This document shows, in pieces, positions 56,567 through 64,000 of a stretch of 64,000 bases of DNA. The DNA comes from Cheiracanthium punctorium (lineage: Eukaryota; Arthropoda; Arachnida; Araneae; Cheiracanthiidae). The notes below the pieces were generated by a model. The model was not told where the DNA came from. It did not search any database and saw nothing but the letters and a program-made list of their open reading frames with translations. The stretch spans positions 434,001 to 498,000 of the forward strand of contig JAWZYV010011608.1 of assembly GCA_038373885.1 (NCBI GenBank), in the 5' to 3' direction. Made by a program: the position numbers and the translations under genes. Every line of letters begins with the position of its first letter. Positions within the stretch are counted from its first letter, which is position 1.

Positions 56567-59500
56567 CAGCTCACCAGTTGACAAAACTTTGTCAAGTCCG
56601 CAGGCAGAAAATAATGCATTGTGAAATGTGCCTCAATTCACCCTTTACAATGGAGAAATGAAATTTAGAAAAATGGTTGAAAAAAAGAGATCTTCTCTTT
56701 CTTCTGGCCTTGAATATGCCACAAAGTTAACAATTGATCCTTCCAGTCATTTGCAACATCAATAAATGAACGGTTGTTTTCCACTACCTATTTATCTAAT
56801 CAACTGTTGATATTTTTTTATTCAATGACTGAGGATTGGAGGAGGGGGGAGGTGAAGTTAACGAAATTCCTCAAAATAACTGGAAAGCGGCTGTCAGAGT
56901 GCAAAATTATTGCGTGGCAAACTACATTTCTATTTCCTAACAGAACAAAGCAAAACGAACCACCTTAAAATCAAGATCTTACAGATAAATATCTGATCTA
57001 TACACATAAGAAAAAAAAGAGTACTGCATTTATCACGTGGAACTTAATCTTGCATTTTTCCCCCCTCTAGACTCCACTTCATTACACCGTCATTTTCTGC
57101 AGAAGCACTTAAGTGGGCAATCTGTATTCTATTGTACTCCTGAAGCAGAAGGATTCAGGGGTAGGAAAGGGGGGGGGGTATTCCTCCTTAGCGATCATTT
57201 AAGCCTTCAGTTAAAGCCTCTGGAGAACTACTCATTAAATTCATATGGAAAAGCTAAAAAAATATAAAAAATCTCTCCAGAGCTTTTTTAAATGCCCGCT
57301 ATCATTAAACCGAGCATTTAGATGTAATCACGTGAAAAAAAGCTTGTATATGGCGTGAGAAGGCATTGAAGGGCGAAACCGGTTTCGCAGCAGGGTGCCG
57401 AATACTACCTCCAATGCATTAGGATATCAGCAGACAAAACCGCCGGCGAGTAGCACATTATTTGCTCGAAATTATTCATAATGCTTCTAAATTGTGAGGA
57501 GGGTGATTACTGTCAAAGAATACATATATATGGCCTGCAGGAAGCTCGACTTAGATTTGAAATGCAGATGGAATCACCGACTTAACGAGACGAGTTTTTT
57601 TTTGGACGTTTACTGGAGGGGTACGACCACCCCCTCCCACACTAGTCGCAATCTCATAACAAATCTGAGTTGAAAGCTCTCCCTGTGCCTTACCTTATCT
57701 AGTTACACCAAGGGATAGCATACATGCTGTCAAATGTCAACTGGAATCGGAACTTGTCTAGTGAGACATACTACACTGTTTATCTTGACAATCCTGATGT
57801 ACGCAGAGATACATTATTCCAATTATGAGAAAATTCAGCTGAGACGAACAGGAACTTTCAATATATTAACATAAAACTGTTGGCGATATCTGAACTTACC
57901 TTTGAAAGATGCTCATTCCCCCCCCCCCCCCCCAGATACTAAATAAATAAATGAATGAAAATAATTCTTGTGTTATGTGACCGTTAGGATTAATGAAAAA
58001 TCAACAGCAAGGGACAAGCTTATTGGTTCAAATGTACAACGATAACGCAGTCGAATTTTAGGGACGAATACTTAAATCTTGTTAATGAAAGACTTGAAAA
58101 CTAATAACGATTGGGAAAAAAAAAACCGGCAAAAAGCTGCATTATGCTATTTTCAACTTGGATTCATCAAGTCAAAAGTCTGGATGAAGCCAGATAGCTA
58201 AAGTCTGCGTCGAATGTTTTAGGGAAGATATCGTTGTTTTAAACCCACATTTACATCTTGAACAATGTGAAAAGTATTCTTCTAAGTATTTTCTTTTCTT
58301 TCTTTCTTTCTTTTTTCTTTTTCGAACTGTATGATTGATGCGCCGCTATATACTTTTTATTAGGAAAAGTTTCCTGCTGGTAAACTTTTGAGTGTATGCT
58401 TTATAAGGGGTCATAGTGTAAAAATAAAATAAAGTAAAATAAAATAAATAAATAAAAATTAATATTTTAGGTTGAATCGATATACAAAAGAAAAGAAAAA
58501 TGGAGTCCACCCTTTGAAAAGAAATTTTGCAAAGAAAAAAAAATCATTTTTTATACTTGGTATTTAATGAGGCACTGAAAGTTAAAATTAAATTTTTTGA
58601 GGAATTAGTGCTCGTTTGGAGCTCAAAAATTCAATTTAAAATCTCTGATTGAGGGTTTGAGCAGAAATTGAGTATAAGCTTTTCCGTTTTTGTATGAGTA
58701 AAAATTTCTCCCTCTTTGACTACTTTTTTAAATAAACTATATTGTTTTTATTAATATTTACTTATTTTATTTTAGTTCTTGTTAATTTAGTTATAAAATT
58801 TCTCACTCTCATTTCAGCCCATAAACAAACATACCTTCAACTATGCGAATAAAATTTTGTGTCATGTATTAACGAAATCCTGCAGACCTCTACTCTTATA
58901 ATTATACTGATTTTATTTTAATCATATATAATACAAGTAAAACTGAACGTGTAAACTAATTTTCTTGTCTGTGTGAAACTACTAAAAACCTAAATTAAAA
59001 CAAAAATATCAGTAGAAATGCCGAACTATTTAAAAAAAGTTTAATCATAGAATATCAGCTTTCAAACTATAATAGAAAAGTACTGATCTTTACTTATTTT
59101 TTGTATAGTCGTGAGCCGCGAAAATATTTCTTTTAATTTTGTATTTTATTTTCCGCTACTTAAGAATTTTTCTTTAGTCTCTGTCGATCATCATTGATGA
59201 AAACGATTGCTTTTATACATGTGCAGTTATTTTTGTGAATCACTTTTTAAAGTTGAAACTTAAGTTTTTCATTGGATTTTCTGTATTCAAGGTCACCCTA
59301 AAAAATTAGATTTTCTGGCTTAAAAAAAAAAAAAAAAAATAAATAAATATAGGCCTTTTAATAGATTTATCGTAGGAAGTAACTGCATGCCATTAGAAAC
59401 TATTTTTTTTTTAATTGAAAGTATACTGCAAAAGTCTATATTTAAAATAGTGTCCCACTGATCAAATAGTTTGAAAGAGATAGTATAACTTTGATTTGCA

Positions 59501-61643
59501 CGAAAACTATTCTTCTCTGTATTATTAATTTACGTATCACTTGCTATATGTACTAATTATTTCTCATTCTTATTTCAGAAACATGCGATTATTAGAGGCA
59601 TTAAAACTTTTTAATTAGATGTTGCTGAGGTTCTTCGTAATACACGAGATGTTAAGTTTTGAAACATTGACTTTCAGCTATCTGCTTGTAATTTGTAATA
59701 TACGACTCTGGCAACTGGCAGCATGCTTTTTTCTCTCAGATCGATAATCAATAATAAACCAGTTTATCATGACCTCCGAACCTGACTCAAAGTAATTATG
59801 GCCGTTTTTTTTATCTGGGCAATTTAGTTCGGTAATTGATATTGAAAGATGTTTCCTGTAGGATATTTAACTCACTGACTGCAGTAAAATGACCAAGCAA
59901 TATATTTTACCGCTCTGTATATTCAAACCTCAAGCGCCTTGTGAAATAAATAAATAAATAAATAAAAAATAGTCCTTTTCATTTATTGCCTATTTTTGGC
60001 ACTTTAGCAAGTGAGCAAGTTTGGGGTATAAGGGTAGCTGTACTCCCCTAATTGAAACTATACACTGAACGGGTTAAACCTTGGTTTACGATTCAAGATT
60101 AAAATTGGAGAAAAAGACAAACTGTTTGTGTCGGAGAAAGTTTGTACTGCTACATAGCTCTGGGCCATTTTAATAATATAAAAAATTAATATGGAAAAAA
60201 TCGACTCTATTTGAAATAAAATCAGTTTTAAATACCATTACATTTTAAGGACGGAAAACTGGATGTCAATGGAATAGAATTCACTGCATTTTAAGCTGTT
60301 CCGAGAAATAAAAAGAAGTGTTTCATCGTATTTCGTGTACGCAAATTGGAAAATTTTCTTCTAGTAGAACTTAACTAACTTCTTGTAGAATTGGAATTAA
60401 TCTTTTTTTATTTGTTGAGAGAGCACCACCAAACAAAAGGTAAAAAATATCTATTAAGCACTTCATAATCATATCTACATGGTAGTCATGCACCTTATTG
60501 CAAAACAGCAAAAGAAGGAATCTGATAATGATAGAGACTTGGAAAAATTCAAAATATTTCTCCATAAGCCGTATTCTTACGAGATGAAAAGACTTGAAAT
60601 GTTTTGGGAAAAAAAAAAAAATCCTAGACATGCGTTTTTTTTTTTGTTTGCTTGTTTGTGTGGGTGACGCTTTATCCAGTGAATAAAGAGATTAAATGAA
60701 AATTGAAAATGTGATTCCTAAGCAGGAAGTTTCCCGTTAAACACTGTCTATATTTTGCAACAAGATTTAATACATTGTGTGCAGGGAAACCAACTTTACA
60801 ACTTATTTTAACTTTCAAGTGAGAGCTAACAATTCAAATTTGATACTGCCGTTTATTCAAAGACGACGCACATTGGTGAAAACAACCAAATCTAGGTGGA
60901 CATTTCTCATAACTTCTAAGGAAATGGTCAAAATCATTTGAAAATTTGTATGTTATCTTCTTAAGATATTCTCAACTTTACTTGTGCAAACAGTAGGTGC
61001 TGATCCCGACGTAGGGCAGCAGCTCTTGTGACCGCTCAAATAAACCATCTTGCAGCTGTATCACATACTCATTGAAAAAAAAAATACTTGTTTGATATCG
61101 TTTGTGGTGCTTTCTGGTACACTAAATCGAATGAAACTGCTTTCAGAGCTCTATCCAGAATCCTTATTATTTATATACGATTCAACGCCAAAAATCAACT
61201 AACAACGAGCATTTTGTTTATTCACAACATTAACATACGTTCTACATAAGCAATGAATATCATAGAATATTATAACATAAACATAGAATATTTTGTTTAT
61301 TTCCCGGAGCGATGGGACTCGCGCACAGACATTTTCCTAAAAAAATCCAATATCTTAGACTTAATGGGCCTGGACGATTGTGATTTTCATGTTATACTTA
61401 TTCTGTAGATACTATACTTTAAAGCCGTATTACTTGGGAGGCAAAGAAACACGGGAAACAAAAGTAATATCCTTTTAAAAGTTAAATCTATGATAATTTA
61501 GAGCGTATCTTGTCGTTAATCTACTGGATAATTTAATCCGTTTTCAGAAACTGTTAATGAGCTAAATTTGTTGAGCTTACTTCTGTTAAGTACCATCATA
61601 AGGAAGAAATTGAAACCCTAGTTTTCGAAAGCCAGCAGAATAA
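56363..61643. other. long low-repeat intergenic stretch
   Basis: No gene or bounded mobile element over 5 kb. 57330-57600 is a GC-richer island with AACCGGTTTC (a Grainyhead-type site), CTCGAAATTATTCATAATGC and CCGCCGGCG. Microsatellite-like runs: T at 56536-56566, G at 57170-57178, C at 57919-57933, TTTC at 58288-58312, AAAT at 58436-58456 and 59945-59966. Confidence 0.4.
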
Positions 61644-61645
61644 TA

Positions 61646-62325
61646 CAGGGTGTCCGAAAAGTCCTTGACACATTAAAAAAATTCATAGGAAAGCAACAAA
61701 TTGTCGTATGAATATGCGATTTGCACAATAATACTTCACACGCTCTCGATTTTTTTTTTTTTTTGACATCATAAAAAAAATTACTTCCAAATTGCGTTCA
61801 TAGGTGGCGCTGTACCGTCGCAGTAAGAAAAACAAACGTAATGTAAGGTGTTTAATCATTGTATTAATCATAAAGCAATACCTTTCATTATTAGAGTTCA
61901 ATGTGTGCACCATTTGTTGCTCGAACCACATCTAAATGGTACTCAAGTTCATCCCATGTTCTAGCTAGCATGGATCGCTGTTTTTCTTAAACATGTTACG
62001 AATCTCTGAACTACTGTAGTTATGTATTTTAATTCGAAATACGAACCTACGCAATGCGCTTTCTCAATTGCAGTCGTCATAGCTAACATGAATATTCCCG
62101 CACCGTCAGAGCTGTTTGAAACTCACGAAAAATCCGTATTGGCTCACATTACTGAAAATTGGAGATGCAGCGCCATATATGAACACATTTTGGAAGTAAT
62201 TGTTTTAAAACGGAAAAATAAATTCTTGTTTCTGTGAAGTATTATTGTGCGAACCGCATATTCATGCAACAATTTGTTGCTTTTCTGTGAATTTTTGTAA
62301 TGTGTCAAGGACTTTTCGGACACTG
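61646..62325 (-). mobile_element. mariner-superfamily element with very long TIRs
   Basis: 680 bp with inverted arms of well over 90 bp (outer tips CAGGGTGTCCGAAAAG and CTTTTCGGACACTG; shared CCTTGACACATTA and AAAGCAACAAATTGT). On the minus strand about 61970-61890 it encodes TWDELEYHLDVVRATNGAHI, the usual C-terminal end of a mariner-superfamily DDE transposase. The rest of the gene is lost. The left flank is TA; the right flank has changed to AA. Confidence 0.85.
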
Positions 62326-62409
62326 AATTTTAAACGGTCTGAACTTTGTTCAAAACTGAGAACCGTTTTTGCGTTGGAAAGAGTAACATGTTTGAAGACA
62401 GACTACGTG

Positions 62410-64000
62410 TAAACTCATTGCTTAAGAATCTGTTAAAACAATGCCAAAAAATGAGATAAAATTGTGAAAAGCAATGTGCTAAACTATTACTAAAAATGGA
62501 CATAAACGAGACAATAACGATAGATTAAGTCTATGACAATTCATTATATCGATGGGAAATATATGCTGAATCATAGGCGCATCCACGGAGGGGGCTATGG
62601 GGGCTCAAGCCACCCCCCTTCCCCTAATGGAGGAAAGTTAGAAGTGAAAAGCATTAAAAACTGAAAATTGTCACTAATGAATTACTTTAAAGACCGTTTT
62701 TAAAAAGAAAAAAAAATATTTCTAAAGTACATTTTAAAAGTTCTTTAGAAATTTTAGTTTTAAAATAAATACTTAAAGTCAGAGTACGAAACGCAAAACT
62801 CGGTTTTAACGATTACTGAAAAGATCAGATAATTATTTGACTATAACGAGTCCCATTGTTTGTGTGCATGTTGTTCTGTGGACAAGTCAAGAGGCACGGA
62901 ATATTTTGACGTTATAAGAGAGTTAGAACTATAATAGAGGTCATTCTAACCGAGTTAAGCAGAATTTGTAGCCCAGCCCTCTGTAAACTAAAATCCTGGG
63001 TGCGCCACAGTGCTGAATCAATATTTAATAATGGGCCAAAATGACGCAAAATATAACGGATAAAAGATTGCCAAACAATGTTCTGAAACAAAAGAAAAAA
63101 TATGCAGAATCAGTATCAAACAATATCCTTATACAATGGTAGCTATTGTGATAAAACAATATATTTAAGCAATACTTGACTATGGTTTACCAAAATATCA
63201 ATCAATGTGTTAAAATAATGTCCCGAAATGAGCTAAAACAATAAGCTAAAGCATTATGATTGACAATGGTTCGAGTGAAGTAGCAAAACTGTAATCGATA
63301 TCAAAAATAAAATAAAATAATGTGCTAAAACTTTCGTGTTAAAATAATATTCGACAATGGGTTGATAACAACTAAATCAAACAATCAGCTAAAAGAGTGC
63401 TAAATGCTGGGTGAAAACAATGTGCAACAATGTTGTAACACTGGCAGACTATGTTGCCAAAGAAAGAGGTTAACATTGACAAAATGTGTGGTAAAAAGTA
63501 CAGAACAATGTGTTAACTCAATTGAAAAAAATCATTGTCAACAATGTTCTAAAAAATAACCTATAATAGTGAAAACAAATTGTGCTAAATTAGGATTAAA
63601 CACTGTAACGAATAAGCTAAGCAACGTCCTTAAAGAATGCTAAACATTAGGCAAAAGAAATTTGTTAAAACGATCTTTACAATGAAAAACAATATCAAAC
63701 ATAGTCTGTTAAAACTAACAATACTTGACGATGTGTTGATAAAATGTTAAGTAAAGTTATAAAAGAATGTCACTGAATTCAATAAATAATAACATTGTGC
63801 GATAGCAATAGCAGTAATTTGGCAAAACATTGCCAAACAATATGCTTAAACAATGCCAAGAACTGAGTCATGTCAAAAAATGTGCTAAAAGGGTTCCAAA
63901 CCATGTGGTAAAATAATCAGCAATGTACTAAACCAATGCAAAACGATGTGTTAAAACAACGGGGTGAAAAATTGCCAAACAATATTTTAAAACAATGCTT
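62410..64000. repeat. degenerate satellite of roughly 12-14 bp units
   Basis: Words of the type ACAATGTGCTAAAA, ACAATGCCAAA and CAATATTTTAAAA recur over and over with varying spacing to the end of the window, interrupted by a hAT element at 62572-63010. Units are highly diverged. The array continues beyond the window. Confidence 0.75.
62572..63010. mobile_element. hAT element, CTGTGGCGCACCCA family
   Basis: 439 bp with ends CATAGGCGCATCCA and TGGGTGCGCCACAG and a perfect 8-bp duplication TGCTGAAT (62564-62571 and 63011-63018). It is inserted in the satellite. G and C runs near the left end; no coding capacity. Confidence 0.92.

Noticed and set aside
62410..64000. CRISPR-like array
   Set aside because: Units are too short, diverged and irregular, with no conserved repeat-spacer pattern; it is a eukaryotic degenerate satellite.

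Overview
This is a eukaryotic, animal nuclear sequence: one intact metazoan gene in about 60 kb of AT-rich, repeat-loaded DNA. The gene is a full-length Frizzled receptor of the FZD1/2/7 (arthropod Frizzled-1) clade, on the plus strand at 3823-5511, in a single uninterrupted exon. Its GC-rich coding sequence stands out sharply from its surroundings. The receptor type plus the dense crowd of very short hAT-type elements with poly-C/poly-G tracts suggests an arthropod, most likely a chelicerate such as a spider. That taxonomic call is inference, not something the sequence proves.

Layout. 1-3560: AT-rich flank with one hAT MITE (1949-2116). 3561-5822: candidate promoter, short uORF, frizzled CDS and candidate poly(A) signals. 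5823-17900: AT-rich DNA with hAT MITEs, a 1.5 kb hAT element holding a transposase scrap (9236-10764) and a pogo-like MITE. 17929-31988: two piggyBac-like foldback MITEs, a 1.46 kb element with CAAGCTT-rich ends and unresolved superfamily (18556-20015), more hAT elements, a deleted mariner (29820-30552) and a decayed transposase-like C-terminal gene fragment (30751-31520). 31989-43400: a 312-bp tandem duplication split by a 1.5 kb insertion of unclear class, a mariner-like MITE, a Tigger/pogo element whose transposase is broken by a hAT element, SINE-like pieces and a composite 1.3 kb hAT element. 43530-51930: two copies of an older repeat each holding a hAT-type insertion at the same site, a deleted mariner with long TIRs, degenerate 270-290 bp tandem units, strong hairpins, a tRNA-like SINE and a 1.05 kb hAT element. 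51930-61640: mostly free of recognisable mobile elements, with a few GC-richer islands that could be cis-regulatory. 61646-64000: a mariner-family element and a degenerate short-unit satellite invaded by a hAT element.

No second protein-coding gene could be supported. Exons of other genes too short or diverged to recognise by eye cannot be excluded. Apart from frizzled, the content is mobile-element biology: at least 15 insertions can be delimited precisely by 8-bp duplications (hAT), TTAA (piggyBac) or TA (mariner/pogo), with several cases of nesting. No operon-like or defence-type gene system is present.
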